A DNA stretch of 33,764 nt, taken from assembly GCA_902595465.1 (NCBI GenBank), contig CACJQE010000011.1:1-33764 (forward strand). Direction: 5' to 3'. Both the position numbers and the translations under genes were made by a program. The notes under the pieces are model-generated. The model searched no databases and was not told the origin of the DNA. It saw only the letters and a program-made list of their open reading frames with translations. The stretch comes from an uncultured Pelagibacteraceae bacterium (lineage in GTDB: Bacteria > Pseudomonadota > Alphaproteobacteria > Pelagibacterales > Pelagibacteraceae). Position 1 is the stretch's first letter; each line of letters begins with the position of its first letter. Positions 24,566-32,923 of this stretch are shown in pieces.

Positions 24566-25458
24566 TAAACAGGTGCCTTGGTTGAACGATCAATTCCTAA
24601 AGCTTTTGCAAATGCATCAGCAGTTAAATTTATTCCAATAATTAACGAACTTAATCCTACTATTGGAGCAATTACAGACCAGTATGCAAATGACATCAAT
24701 CCTCTAGCATTGGATATCATTAAACCCCAATCAGGCGTTGGCGGACTTACACCAAAACCTAAGAATGACAATGAGCTAAATCCTAATAACATCCAAGACC
24801 ATCTCATTGCTCCTTCAACTAATATAGCATCTCTAACATTTGGAATAATTTCATTCCAAATAATAGACATATTGCTATGACCTCTAGCTCTGGCTGAAAC
24901 TATAAAGTCTTTAGCAATAACATCGTGAGTAGCAGCTCTAGCAACTCTTACTATTCCTTTACCATAAAAAAAACCTAGTGCAGGAATTAAAACCTCTGTT
25001 GATGTTCCTAAAAGAGAAACAATTAATAACATTGCAAGTATCCAAGGGATAGAAAGAAACGCATCAACAACTCTCATTACAACATCGTCAATTTTACCTC
25101 CAACTAAACCACAAAAAATTCCAAGTAAACCTCCCCACAGAAGAGCTATAAGTGATCCAAAGAAAGTTACCGTAAGCGCTGTTCGACCTCCAAGTATTGT
25201 TCTTGTAAAAACATCTCTACCCAAGCTATCTGTTCCAAACCAATGTTCAGCCGAAGGTGCAAGTAACATAGTATTTGGGCTAATTGCTTTATAATCGTAT
25301 GGTGCAATGTAGGGGCTTATTAATGCTAAGACTACATGAAATAAAACAATTGTTAAACCAATTAAACCAGAAGGCTTGGAGGCCATAGTTTTTAAAATCT
25401 CAAAAGCCTTTTCTAGCTTATTTTTTTGTTTATCTTCTGTAATTAAATTACTCTCCAT
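24565..25458 (-). CDS. DppC-type ABC transporter permease
   Basis: A 297-residue inner-membrane permease of the Dpp/Opp/Nik family. An N-terminal cytoplasmic stretch with one helix (GLIGLTIVLFHVVLALISPYIAPYDY) precedes the motif HWFGTDSLGRDVFTR typical of DppC/OppC. The ATPase-contact EAA loop is in KDFIVSARARGHSNMSIIWNEIIPN. It pairs with the DppB-type permease one base upstream; the intergenic distance is a single base. Confidence 0.92.
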   Translation of the reverse strand: MESNLITEDKQKNKLEKAFEILKTMASKPSGLIGLTIVLFHVVLALISPYIAPYDYKAISPNTMLLAPSAEHWFGTDSLGRDVFTRTILGGRTALTVTFFGSLIALLWGGLLGIFCGLVGGKIDDVVMRVVDAFLSIPWILAMLLIVSLLGTSTEVLIPALGFFYGKGIVRVARAATHDVIAKDFIVSARARGHSNMSIIWNEIIPNVRDAILVEGAMRWSWMLLGFSSLSFLGFGVSPPTPDWGLMISNARGLMSFAYWSVIAPIVGLSSLIIGINLTADAFAKALGIDRSTKAPV

Positions 25459-25459
25459 T

Positions 25460-26416
25460 TTATTTTCTTATCTGTAAACTTTTTAATCTTGGATTAAGCA
25501 TGAGTGTCATTAAATCTGCTATTAAATTTATTCCCACATAGATTGATGCCAATATTATTGCTAATGCTTGAACAACAGGTAAATCTCTATTTGATATAGA
25601 CTCAATTACCAGTCTGCCTAAACCTGGATAATTAAAAACAACTTCTGTAACAACAACACCACCTAGCAACCAAGCAATTGTTAACGCCACTACATTTATT
25701 GCTGGTAATAATGCATTTGGTAATACATGTCTAAATACCATTTTCCAATATGGAACACCTTTTAAAATTGCCATTTGCACATAATCACTAGCCATTACTT
25801 GAATTACACTTGAACGTACCATTCTTGCCATGTGTGCGGTCATAATCATTGAAATTGCAACAACAGGTAAAATTATATTCGAGAGTAATTCATAAAAAGT
25901 TGCATCCGATGGTATAATCACGATGCCTGGTAACCAACCAAGCCAAATTGCAACAATTAAAATAAGTAAAGTAGCACTAATAAACTCAGGAATAGTCATT
26001 GAAAAAATTGTGATAGTTGAGATCATAATATCTGGAAGCTTATCTCTCCAAAGAGCAGTTATTATTCCTAGTACAATCGCTAAAGGAATTCCTATAAGTA
26101 TTGAAACAGAGGCTAAAACTAAGGAGTTTTTAACTCTTGGACCTAGTACTTCATTAATTGGCATTTCTCCACTTAAAGAGTAACCAAAATCACCTCGTAC
26201 AACATTTGATGCCCAGTCCAAGTATCTTTCATAAGCAGGAACATCTAGACCAAGTCTTTTTATGCAAGCATCAAGAGCTGCTCCATAAGCTTCTCTCTCT
26301 AAATATGTTGTGCATGCATCACCAGGTAAAACTTCAACACCTACAAATGTAATTAATGATACTATAAATAAAGTGATGAGCCCTAGTCCAATTCTTTTTA
26401 AAATTAATAAAAGCAT
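25460..26416 (-). CDS. DppB-type ABC transporter permease
   Basis: A 318-residue inner-membrane permease with about six helices. Family marks: N-terminal RIGLGLITLFIVSLITFVGVE, the periplasmic region GDFGYSLSGEMPINEVLGPRV, and the EAA loop YVQMAILKGVPYWKMVFRHVLPNAL. Two to three cysteines in the first periplasmic loop (GDACTTYLE, DACIKRLG) are a little unusual. It starts 85 bases after the binding-protein stop, with a strong hairpin in between that likely lowers its expression relative to the binding protein. Confidence 0.92.
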   Translation of the reverse strand: MLLLILKRIGLGLITLFIVSLITFVGVEVLPGDACTTYLEREAYGAALDACIKRLGLDVPAYERYLDWASNVVRGDFGYSLSGEMPINEVLGPRVKNSLVLASVSILIGIPLAIVLGIITALWRDKLPDIMISTITIFSMTIPEFISATLLILIVAIWLGWLPGIVIIPSDATFYELLSNIILPVVAISMIMTAHMARMVRSSVIQVMASDYVQMAILKGVPYWKMVFRHVLPNALLPAINVVALTIAWLLGGVVVTEVVFNYPGLGRLVIESISNRDLPVVQALAIILASIYVGINLIADLMTLMLNPRLKSLQIRK

Positions 26417-26463
26417 AAGATTAACTAGAACTTTTTAACAAAAATAAATTAAATAGAAATAAA

Positions 26464-26491
26464 ATAAAGGCCGCTTATATGCGGCCTTTAT
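26464..26491 (-). terminator. Hairpin between binding-protein and permease genes
   Basis: Arms AAAGGCCGC (26466-26474) and GCGGCCTTT (26481-26489), extendable by two A-T pairs each side, make an 11-base-pair stem with a 6-base loop. On the minus strand it is followed by a U-rich but interrupted tail (TTTATTTTATTT). It lies 11 bases past the binding-protein stop and probably acts as a partial terminator or 3-prime stabiliser. Confidence 0.8.
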
Positions 26492-26501
26492 CTAAATACT
26501 T

Positions 26502-27989
26502 TTAGTCAACTTTAACTTTATGCCACTGTATAGAAAAGTGATCTACAGCATCAAGGTTTTTAACTTTTGATGAAGTAACTACAAGTCTAGATACGTGATA
26601 TGGGATCATTGTTCCACTTTGTTCCCATAAAGTCATTTGAGCATTTTGATATGCTTTCTTTCTTTTATTGAAATCCAACTCACTTCTAGCATCCGCTAAA
26701 TTTTTATCAAAGTCAGCATTTTTGAAATAAGACTCATTCCATTTTGCTCCACTATGATATGCTTCATGTAAGATTGTGTCTGCTGGTCTTTGATTCCAAC
26801 GTGTCATTGAAACTGGCTTTTTCATCCAAACTTCATTCCAATAACCTTTAGATGGCACCATTTCAATATTAACTTTAATTCCTGCTTTTGCAACTTGTTG
26901 CTGAACAACTTCTGCAATCGTAGGCCAAGTTGGTTCTAAAGTTGCTGGGTAAACAGTCAATTCAATTCCATTTGGAAATCCTGCTTCTCTTAGTAAATTT
27001 TTTGCTTTACTGATATTTTGAGGACAATCCATTTGTAAACGATATTGATCAGAAGGCATTACAGGTGTATCACAAGATACAGTTGCTGCACCACCCATCA
27101 CTAGGTCTACAAGTTCTTGTCTATCAACTGCTAACCTAAAAGCTTTTCTTACTTTAGGATTATCAAATGGAGCAGTATCAGTTCTCATAACCACACCTCT
27201 CCAGTTTCCAGTTGGAATTACAGTTGTTGTAAATTTAGAATTACTGTCGAATATCTTTTTTTGATTGAAAGGTACATATCTATTCATATCAATTTGACCA
27301 GTTAAAAGAGCTTGTATTCTTGCTTGAGCATCTGGGATCGCAATGACATGAACTTCTGCAACTCCTGGTGCACCTTCCCAATATTCTGGGTTAGCTTTTA
27401 GAATTGTAGTTCCTTCTGGATCAAATTTATCAACCATGAATGGTCCAGTACCAACTCCAGTTTGTCCTATAGTATCTCCTGATCCTTCAGGTATCATTCT
27501 TAATCTGTAGTCAGTTAATAATAACGGAAAGTCAGCAAATGAAGTTGATAACTTCATTTTAACTGTATGCTGATCAACTACCTCAATATCTTCAACTACA
27601 TTTAAACTTTTTCTAACTGGAGATCCGATATCAGGATCTTTAGCTCTCATTAAAGAATATTTTACATCTGGAGCATCAAATGCTGATCCATCATGAAAAT
27701 ATATTCCTTTTCTTAAATTAAATGTCCATTCAGTTGCATCAGAATTAGCACTCCAATCTGTTGATAATGAAGGTGATGGAACACCGTTCATATCGGGTCT
27801 CACTAATCTATTTTGAGTTTTGATGACAACTTGAAATAAACGCCCTTTTGTTATGGCATCTAAGTTAGTATCTTTTCCAAATCCAAGATCATGTGATACT
27901 TTAAATACTCCACTTGATGCATTGGCAATAGAAAAAGATAATATCAGTGACATAAAAGTCGCTGAAAAAACTTTAAGTATGTATTTCAT
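26502..27989 (-). CDS. Periplasmic substrate-binding protein, SBP family 5
   Basis: A 495-residue exported protein: signal peptide MKYILKVFSATFMSLILSFS ending at IANA, then a family 5 (peptide/nickel/opine) binding protein. Conserved segments are WTFNLRKGIYFHDGSAFDAPDVKYSL near the N-terminus, GTGPFMVDKFDPEGTTILKANPEYW in the middle and NPKVRKAFRLAVDRQELV. It delivers substrate to the DppBC-type permeases downstream. Family 5 proteins bind peptides but also many other small cationic or nitrogenous compounds, so the ligand is open. It is divergent from the GcvT-led operon, with 141 bases between, which argues that the two sides are co-regulated. GAGGG serves as ribosome site. Confidence 0.93.
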   Translation of the reverse strand: MKYILKVFSATFMSLILSFSIANASSGVFKVSHDLGFGKDTNLDAITKGRLFQVVIKTQNRLVRPDMNGVPSPSLSTDWSANSDATEWTFNLRKGIYFHDGSAFDAPDVKYSLMRAKDPDIGSPVRKSLNVVEDIEVVDQHTVKMKLSTSFADFPLLLTDYRLRMIPEGSGDTIGQTGVGTGPFMVDKFDPEGTTILKANPEYWEGAPGVAEVHVIAIPDAQARIQALLTGQIDMNRYVPFNQKKIFDSNSKFTTTVIPTGNWRGVVMRTDTAPFDNPKVRKAFRLAVDRQELVDLVMGGAATVSCDTPVMPSDQYRLQMDCPQNISKAKNLLREAGFPNGIELTVYPATLEPTWPTIAEVVQQQVAKAGIKVNIEMVPSKGYWNEVWMKKPVSMTRWNQRPADTILHEAYHSGAKWNESYFKNADFDKNLADARSELDFNKRKKAYQNAQMTLWEQSGTMIPYHVSRLVVTSSKVKNLDAVDHFSIQWHKVKVD

Positions 27990-28027
27990 AAGTTCCCTCT
28001 TTTTCTTTCGTTATTTAAATAATCAAA

Positions 28028-28056
28028 AAGATAACAATTCCAGAACTAGATAACAA
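28028..28056 (-). promoter_or_regulatory. Predicted promoter of the binding-protein operon
   Basis: On the minus strand TTGTTA (28056-28051, 4 of 6) and TATCTT (28033-28028, 4 of 6) are 17 bases apart. The elements sit within the two copies of a 9-base direct repeat, so a repeat-binding protein would compete directly with RNA polymerase. Confidence 0.35.
28029..28056. repeat. Two direct copies of AGATAACAA in the divergent spacer
   Basis: AGATAACAA occurs at 28029-28037 and again at 28048-28056, a start-to-start distance of 19 bases. Both copies are exact. They lie in the 141-base spacer between the binding-protein gene and the GcvT-led operon, overlapping the likely minus-strand promoter. 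A transcription-factor site is a reasonable guess; chance in AT-rich DNA is the alternative. Confidence 0.45.
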
Positions 28057-28085
28057 CATGCAAAATGTAGTGATTCATCTACTAA

Positions 28086-28114
28086 TTGAATAGATATTTT
28101 AATTAATATACACT
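28086..28114 (+). promoter_or_regulatory. Predicted promoter of the GcvT-led catabolic operon
   Basis: TTGAAT at 28086-28091 (4 of 6) and TACACT at 28109-28114 (4 of 6) with 17 bases between. The start site would be near 28121, about 10 bases before the ATG at 28131, and no ribosome site is present in that leader. There is no room for a glycine riboswitch. Confidence 0.35.
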
Positions 28115-28130
28115 TTTTCTAAATTTATAA

Positions 28131-29354
28131 ATGCAAAACGAATTAAACAAAGTCAGATTTTCAGTAAAACCTTTAAAATCCAATGATAATAAAGTTGTTG
28201 AGCTTGCACGAACTGTCGGGATACATCCTCTAGCATATCAAGAACTTCCCTATGATCCTGAGTATTCATTTTATGCAGGAAGATTAAATCCAGAAGTGCT
28301 TTCACACGCTACTGCTGATGAAATGTATTGGAAAGTAAGACAAGAGGTGATTTTTCGTCATACTGGTGAACATCCATATGAAATATCTGGTCCCGATGCA
28401 GAAAAACTTTTACAAAAAATATTCACAAGAGATATCTCAAAAGTAAAAGTAGGAAGATGCTCGTACCAATTTGCTTGTTACAATGATGGAGGTATGCTTA
28501 CAGATGGAGTTTTACTAAAACTTGAAGAAAATAAATTTTGGTTTGTTCAAGCTGATGGAGATCTTTTTTCATGGTATAAAGCTCACACTGATAATCTTAA
28601 TGTAAAAATTTCTGATCCAGACGTTTGGGTAAGTCAAATTCAGGGACCAAAATCTATGGATCTTTTAAAAATTTTAAGTAAAGAGACTTTTCCTGATAAT
28701 TGGAAATATTTTGATTGGAAAGAAATTACTATACTAAATGAAAAAGTAATCATAAGTAGATCGGGATTTAGTAATGAACTTGGTTGGGAAATTTATTTTA
28801 GAAAAAATAATAATACTGAAAAAGTCGGGGATTATATTCTTGAAGAAGGAAAAAAAATGGGAATGATACTCACGGGCACTCCTGGTTTCAGATGTAAAAG
28901 AATAGAATCTGGATTGTTATCGGCAGGGCAAGACTTTAATCATGAAACAAATCCATATGATGTTGGTTTAGGTAAGTATGTTGATTTAAAAAAAAATTAT
29001 TTTATTGGAAAATCAGCGTTGATGACTGCAGATAAAGAAAAAAGATGTTGGGGAATACGAGTAGAAAATGGAACAGGTTTAAAAGGAACTTACGTAAAAT
29101 TTAATAATGAAATAGTTGGAAAAATTACATCAAGCACTTGGTCACCTTTTCAAAAATGTGGTGTTGGAATAGTTTTAATGAATTCTACAAAACATAAACC
29201 AGGATTAATTGTGGATGTTAATTGCAATGATAATAAAATTCATAAAGGTGAGATATGCACCTTGCCAATGTATGACTTTAAAAATGAAATTGTAAGAGGT
29301 TTAAAAATTGATATTCCAACAGGTCCTTCTCCGTGGTCAGGAATAAAAAAATAA
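28131..29354 (+). CDS. GcvT/DmdA-fold tetrahydrofolate-dependent methyltransferase-like protein
   Basis: A 407-residue member of the aminomethyltransferase (GcvT) superfamily. Visible are the folate-domain segment YEISGPDAEKLLQKIFTRD, GGMLTDGVLLKL, SQIQGPKSMDLL, the SRSGFSNELGWEIYF motif corresponding to RTGYTGE in GcvT, and FRCKRIESGLLSAGQDF. It is not the glycine-cleavage T-protein itself: no gcvH or gcvP follows and the N-terminal ~70 residues differ. It aligns by eye with the partial DmdA-like protein at 33263. Relatives move a methyl or methylene group from an N- or S-methyl substrate to tetrahydrofolate. It is the first gene of a six-gene operon; its stop lies inside the next gene's start region. 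Substrate unknown. Confidence 0.85.
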   Translation: MQNELNKVRFSVKPLKSNDNKVVELARTVGIHPLAYQELPYDPEYSFYAGRLNPEVLSHATADEMYWKVRQEVIFRHTGEHPYEISGPDAEKLLQKIFTRDISKVKVGRCSYQFACYNDGGMLTDGVLLKLEENKFWFVQADGDLFSWYKAHTDNLNVKISDPDVWVSQIQGPKSMDLLKILSKETFPDNWKYFDWKEITILNEKVIISRSGFSNELGWEIYFRKNNNTEKVGDYILEEGKKMGMILTGTPGFRCKRIESGLLSAGQDFNHETNPYDVGLGKYVDLKKNYFIGKSALMTADKEKRCWGIRVENGTGLKGTYVKFNNEIVGKITSSTWSPFQKCGVGIVLMNSTKHKPGLIVDVNCNDNKIHKGEICTLPMYDFKNEIVRGLKIDIPTGPSPWSGIKK

Positions 29355-30028
29355 TAATAGCAATTGGTGGTGGTGGATTTACACATTCTTCTGATGAGGA
29401 CTTGGATGAGTATGTTATAAATCAAGTTAATAAATCAAATATCAATATCGGTTTTTTACCTACAGCTAGCAATGATAATCAAGAAAAGACTGATCTTTTT
29501 TATAAAAGATTTAAATCACATAAATTTAAATTATCTCATTTTAATCTCAGTACAAGTGTGGAAGGTTTTAATGAATGGATGTTAAAAAAAGATATAATTT
29601 ATGTAGGGGGTGGCAATACCTCTGAAATGATTAATATTTGGAAGAGACATGATCTTATCAAAGTATTTAAAGATGCATATGAAAAAGGAATAATTCTGAG
29701 TGGAATAAGTGCAGGTGCTGTCTGTTGGTTTGATTGGATATTGTCAGACTCAGTCAATGAAGAGCTAAGTCCGTTAAAAGGAATAAATTTTTTAGATGGG
29801 AGTTGCACACCGCATTCCTCTAATAAAAATCGACTTCGACAATTTATTTCAGAAATTCAAGATGGAAATTTGCCAGATGGAATAGCTATTGATGATGGTG
29901 TAGCTGTGCTTTTTATTGACGGAGTTCCTTCAGAGGTTTATTCTTCAAGAATTAATCATGATGCTTATTATGTGACTAAACATGATAAGATTAGTTTAAA
30001 AACATATATAAAGAAATTAAATGGATAA
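29333..30028 (+). CDS. Peptidase E-like (S51 family) protein
   Basis: A 231-residue protein of the peptidase S51 / class I glutamine amidotransferase-like fold. The nucleophile is expected at Ser126 in GISAGAVCWF, with the Gly-rich IAIGGGGFTH at the N-terminus and YVGGGNTSEMI preceding the active site. Family members include alpha-aspartyl dipeptidase (PepE) and cyanophycinase; length matches PepE. The only in-frame start upstream of the conserved IIIAIGGGG is GTG at 29333, overlapping the previous gene by 22 bases. In this operon it could cleave a beta- or alpha-aspartyl or amide bond in the imported substrate. That is inference; the fold call is firm. Confidence 0.83.
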   Translation: MVRNKKIIIAIGGGGFTHSSDEDLDEYVINQVNKSNINIGFLPTASNDNQEKTDLFYKRFKSHKFKLSHFNLSTSVEGFNEWMLKKDIIYVGGGNTSEMINIWKRHDLIKVFKDAYEKGIILSGISAGAVCWFDWILSDSVNEELSPLKGINFLDGSCTPHSSNKNRLRQFISEIQDGNLPDGIAIDDGVAVLFIDGVPSEVYSSRINHDAYYVTKHDKISLKTYIKKLNG

Positions 30029-31181
30029 TATTAAAGCCAGTAATAAAATTTTTAGCATTGAAGACGCAAAAAAACTATCGAAGAAAAGATTACCAAAGCT
30101 AGTTTATGATTTTATTGATGGCGCATCAGGCGATGAAAAATTATCAGAAATTAATAGTTTTGCTTTAGATCAAATACGTCTTGAGCCAAGAGTTCTAAGA
30201 AATGTAGAGGAAAGAAAACTAAAAAAAAATATTCTTGGATTTAAATATGACTATCCTTTTGGATTTGCCCCAATGGGTATGACAAATCTTTCATGGCCAG
30301 GTGCAGATTCTATGTTAGCAAAAGAGAGTGCACGAAATAACATACCAACCTGTGTATCAATGGCTTCTACAACAACCTTAGAAAAAATGTATGAGCTTTC
30401 TGAAGGTCATTCATGGCTACAACTTTATATTTTTCAAGATGAGGCTTTTGTGATGGAATTGCTAGATAGAGCAGAAAAAACTGGCTATGAGGTAGCTATA
30501 CTTACTGTTGATGTTCCGGTTTTATCAAGAAGAACTAGAGATGATAAAAATGGATTTTCATATCCATTTAAAATAGGACCTAAACAATTTTTTGATTTTG
30601 CAACTCATCCTGTTTGGTCAATATCTACATTACTTAATGGAATACCAAAGCCAATGAATTACGAGACTTCAAAAAGTGGAAAAGGTATTTTTAAAAGAAA
30701 AGAAAGTAGAGGAAAAACAGATTGGGAAACTTTAAAAAGAGTGAGGAACAAATGGAAAGGTAAGTTAATTGTAAAAGGCGTCATGTCATCAGATGATGCA
30801 GTTAAAATTAAAGAAATGGGCGCTGATGCTATTCAAGTTTCAAATCATGGAGGTAGACAATTAGATAGTGCCTCAGCAGCAATAAATATTCTACCTTTTA
30901 TTAGAGAGGCAGTAGGAAATAATTTTCCAATTATATTTGATAGTGGAATAAGAAGCGGTAGTGATATTGTAAGATCATTAGCTTTAGGAGCAGATTTTTC
31001 AATGATTGGAAGACCTGTAATGTATGCGATGGGTGCTGACGGAGCTAGTGGGCTAAGAAGAATTGTAGACATAATTAAAGAAGAAACTAGCACAACACTA
31101 GGTTTGGTTGGATTAAATGATATTAATGAAGTTTCTTCTGATATAATTGAACAGAAACTTTTTATGAATACAACTTACTGA
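30021..31181 (+). CDS. FMN-dependent 2-hydroxyacid oxidase/dehydrogenase (LldD/MdlB family)
   Basis: A 386-residue enzyme of the L-2-hydroxyacid-oxidising flavoprotein family (lactate, glycolate, mandelate). The signature SNHGGRQLD holds the catalytic base His276 and substrate-binding Arg279. Also visible are YDFIDGASGDE near the N-terminus (in place of the YDYY motif of lactate oxidase), FGFAPMGMTNLSWPGAD, LQLYIFQD and DSGIRSGSDIVRSLALGADFSMIGRP. The YDFIDG form resembles mandelate dehydrogenase-like members. It would oxidise a 2-hydroxyacid to the 2-oxoacid, feeding the thiamine-diphosphate enzyme that starts one base after its stop. ATG overlaps the preceding gene by 8 bases. Confidence 0.9.
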   Translation: MDNIKASNKIFSIEDAKKLSKKRLPKLVYDFIDGASGDEKLSEINSFALDQIRLEPRVLRNVEERKLKKNILGFKYDYPFGFAPMGMTNLSWPGADSMLAKESARNNIPTCVSMASTTTLEKMYELSEGHSWLQLYIFQDEAFVMELLDRAEKTGYEVAILTVDVPVLSRRTRDDKNGFSYPFKIGPKQFFDFATHPVWSISTLLNGIPKPMNYETSKSGKGIFKRKESRGKTDWETLKRVRNKWKGKLIVKGVMSSDDAVKIKEMGADAIQVSNHGGRQLDSASAAINILPFIREAVGNNFPIIFDSGIRSGSDIVRSLALGADFSMIGRPVMYAMGADGASGLRRIVDIIKEETSTTLGLVGLNDINEVSSDIIEQKLFMNTTY

Positions 31182-31182
31182 T

Positions 31183-32922
31183 ATGGAAAAAAAAATAAGA
31201 GGCGGAGCATTAATTGCAAGAGCATTAAAAGATAAAGGTATTAATAAAGTTTTTACGCTATCAGGTGGATTTTGTAATCCTGCAATTGAAGGTTTCATGG
31301 AATGTCAAATTGATGTAGTTAATTGTCCTCATGAACAAATAGCTGGACACTTAGCAGATGGACACACAAGAATTACAAGAAAACCATCTGTATGTTTAGT
31401 TGGGCCAGAAGGTTTTGCAAATGCAGTACCATCCATGATGGAAGCATGGGGAGAAAGAACACCGATAATTTATATAACTGGATCAAGTAGTTTAAAAAGA
31501 CAAGGCTCAGGTGGCTTTAAAGAAATTGATGATGTTTCAATAGCTGCTCCTCTTACAAAATATAGTGCAAGCATTACAGATGGAACAAGAATTAGAGAAT
31601 TTGTTGATAAAGCTTACAGAATTGCAACGAATGGATATCCTGGAGCTGTTCATCTAAGTTTACCAGTAGATATAATGTTTTCTTCATTTGAAGAAAATGT
31701 TGGACTGGAAGAAAGACCATTTTCACATAAAGCAAAGCCAGTTGCTAAGGCATGGCCAGATCCAAATGCTCTATCAAAAATACTTGAGCTAGCATGTAAT
31801 GCAAAAAAACCTGTCATAATTGGAGGACATGGTGTTTGGTGGTCAAACTCAGAAAAAAATTTAGAGACTGCGGGTGAAAGTTTAAATATTCCAGTTTTTA
31901 ATGTGCCATATCATCAAAAACTTTTGGGAGAAGAAGCAAATGCATATATGGGTTTAGCAGATATTCACCAATATCCACCCTCAGAATTTGCATTACATAA
32001 CTCAGACTTGGTTTTAATGATTGGTGCAAGGTTAGATAACCAAATGAATTTTGGTAACCCTCCTTTCATTCCAAAAACAACAACTTTAGTTTGTATTAAC
32101 GGCTCCCATGAGGAAATTGAGTTTAATAGAGCAGCTGATCATAACCTATTATGTGATCCAGGAGTATTTTTAGATACTCTATGTAATTTAAAGAAAAATA
32201 ATAAATGGAATTTAGGAAATAGTTGGTTTCAAGATAATAAAAATAGAAAAAAAGATTGGGTGGATAAATCTTTAAATGAGTTAAAAATTGAAGCGGATAA
32301 AGCCAAAAAAAATGGTGGAAAAATTCATCCGCTGCAACTAGCGTTAGATGTTCAAGACGCAATGGATGAGAAAGATTGGCTTGTAATTGATGGAGGAAAT
32401 ACTCATTTCTGGTCGGAGATAGCAATAAATTTAGCTGGTGCTCAAGGAAAAAAATTGGGTGGAATTTTACATCCAGGTACATTTAGTATGCTGGGTGTTG
32501 GTGTATCATTTGCATTATCTGCAAAAAATAATAACCCTAAATCGAATGTAATTTTAATTAGTGGAGATGGTGCATTTTTATCTGGAGGCATGTCAATAGA
32601 AACTGCATTTTTTGAAAAGAAACCAATCGTTGTTGTTATTGACAATAATGGTGGCTTAGCATCAATTGGTCAACAACAAGAAAGACTATTTGAAAGCGGA
32701 AATAGAGTTGCAACAGACTTTAGAGATATACCTTTCCACAGTATATTTGAAGGTTTTGGGGGTCATGGAGAATTAGTAACAAAAAGAGAAGAATTGGGTC
32801 CAGCACTAAAAAGAGCTATTGCAAGCGGTAAAACTGCATGTGTAAATGTAAAAGCTAAGCCAGTATTAAGTCCAATTGTTGCTGCTGTGGCCAGCAAGAG
32901 AGAGAAATCGTCAATAGAGTAA
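31183..32922 (+). CDS. Thiamine-diphosphate-dependent decarboxylase/lyase
   Basis: A 579-residue ThDP enzyme of the acetolactate synthase / oxalyl-CoA decarboxylase / benzoylformate decarboxylase superfamily. The activating Glu is Glu51 in CPHEQIAGHLADGHTR; the ThDP-Mg motif runs from Gly461-Asp462-Gly463 to Asn488-Asn489 (GDG...DNN). All three domains are present at normal length. It is not a clear match to IlvB: no small subunit is present and the active-site loop differs (NNGGLASIGQQQ). Beside a 2-hydroxyacid oxidase it parallels the mdlB-mdlC pair of mandelate breakdown, suggesting decarboxylation or ligation of a 2-oxoacid. A 2-hydroxyacyl-CoA lyase or sulfoacetaldehyde acetyltransferase-like reaction are alternatives. 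Confidence 0.85.
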   Translation: MEKKIRGGALIARALKDKGINKVFTLSGGFCNPAIEGFMECQIDVVNCPHEQIAGHLADGHTRITRKPSVCLVGPEGFANAVPSMMEAWGERTPIIYITGSSSLKRQGSGGFKEIDDVSIAAPLTKYSASITDGTRIREFVDKAYRIATNGYPGAVHLSLPVDIMFSSFEENVGLEERPFSHKAKPVAKAWPDPNALSKILELACNAKKPVIIGGHGVWWSNSEKNLETAGESLNIPVFNVPYHQKLLGEEANAYMGLADIHQYPPSEFALHNSDLVLMIGARLDNQMNFGNPPFIPKTTTLVCINGSHEEIEFNRAADHNLLCDPGVFLDTLCNLKKNNKWNLGNSWFQDNKNRKKDWVDKSLNELKIEADKAKKNGGKIHPLQLALDVQDAMDEKDWLVIDGGNTHFWSEIAINLAGAQGKKLGGILHPGTFSMLGVGVSFALSAKNNNPKSNVILISGDGAFLSGGMSIETAFFEKKPIVVVIDNNGGLASIGQQQERLFESGNRVATDFRDIPFHSIFEGFGGHGELVTKREELGPALKRAIASGKTACVNVKAKPVLSPIVAAVASKREKSSIE

Positions 32923-32923
32923 A

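Noticed and set aside
28081..28130. Glycine riboswitch before the GcvT-fold gene
   Set aside because: The predicted leader is about 10 bases and shows no aptamer-like helices.
28131..29354. Glycine-cleavage T-protein
   Set aside because: No gcvH or gcvP adjacent, different N-terminus, and clear relation to the DmdA-like protein in the same operon.
32123..32482. Minus-strand ORF of 119 residues
   Set aside because: Antisense shadow inside the ThDP enzyme gene, rich in Leu/Phe/His as expected from AT-rich antisense reading.
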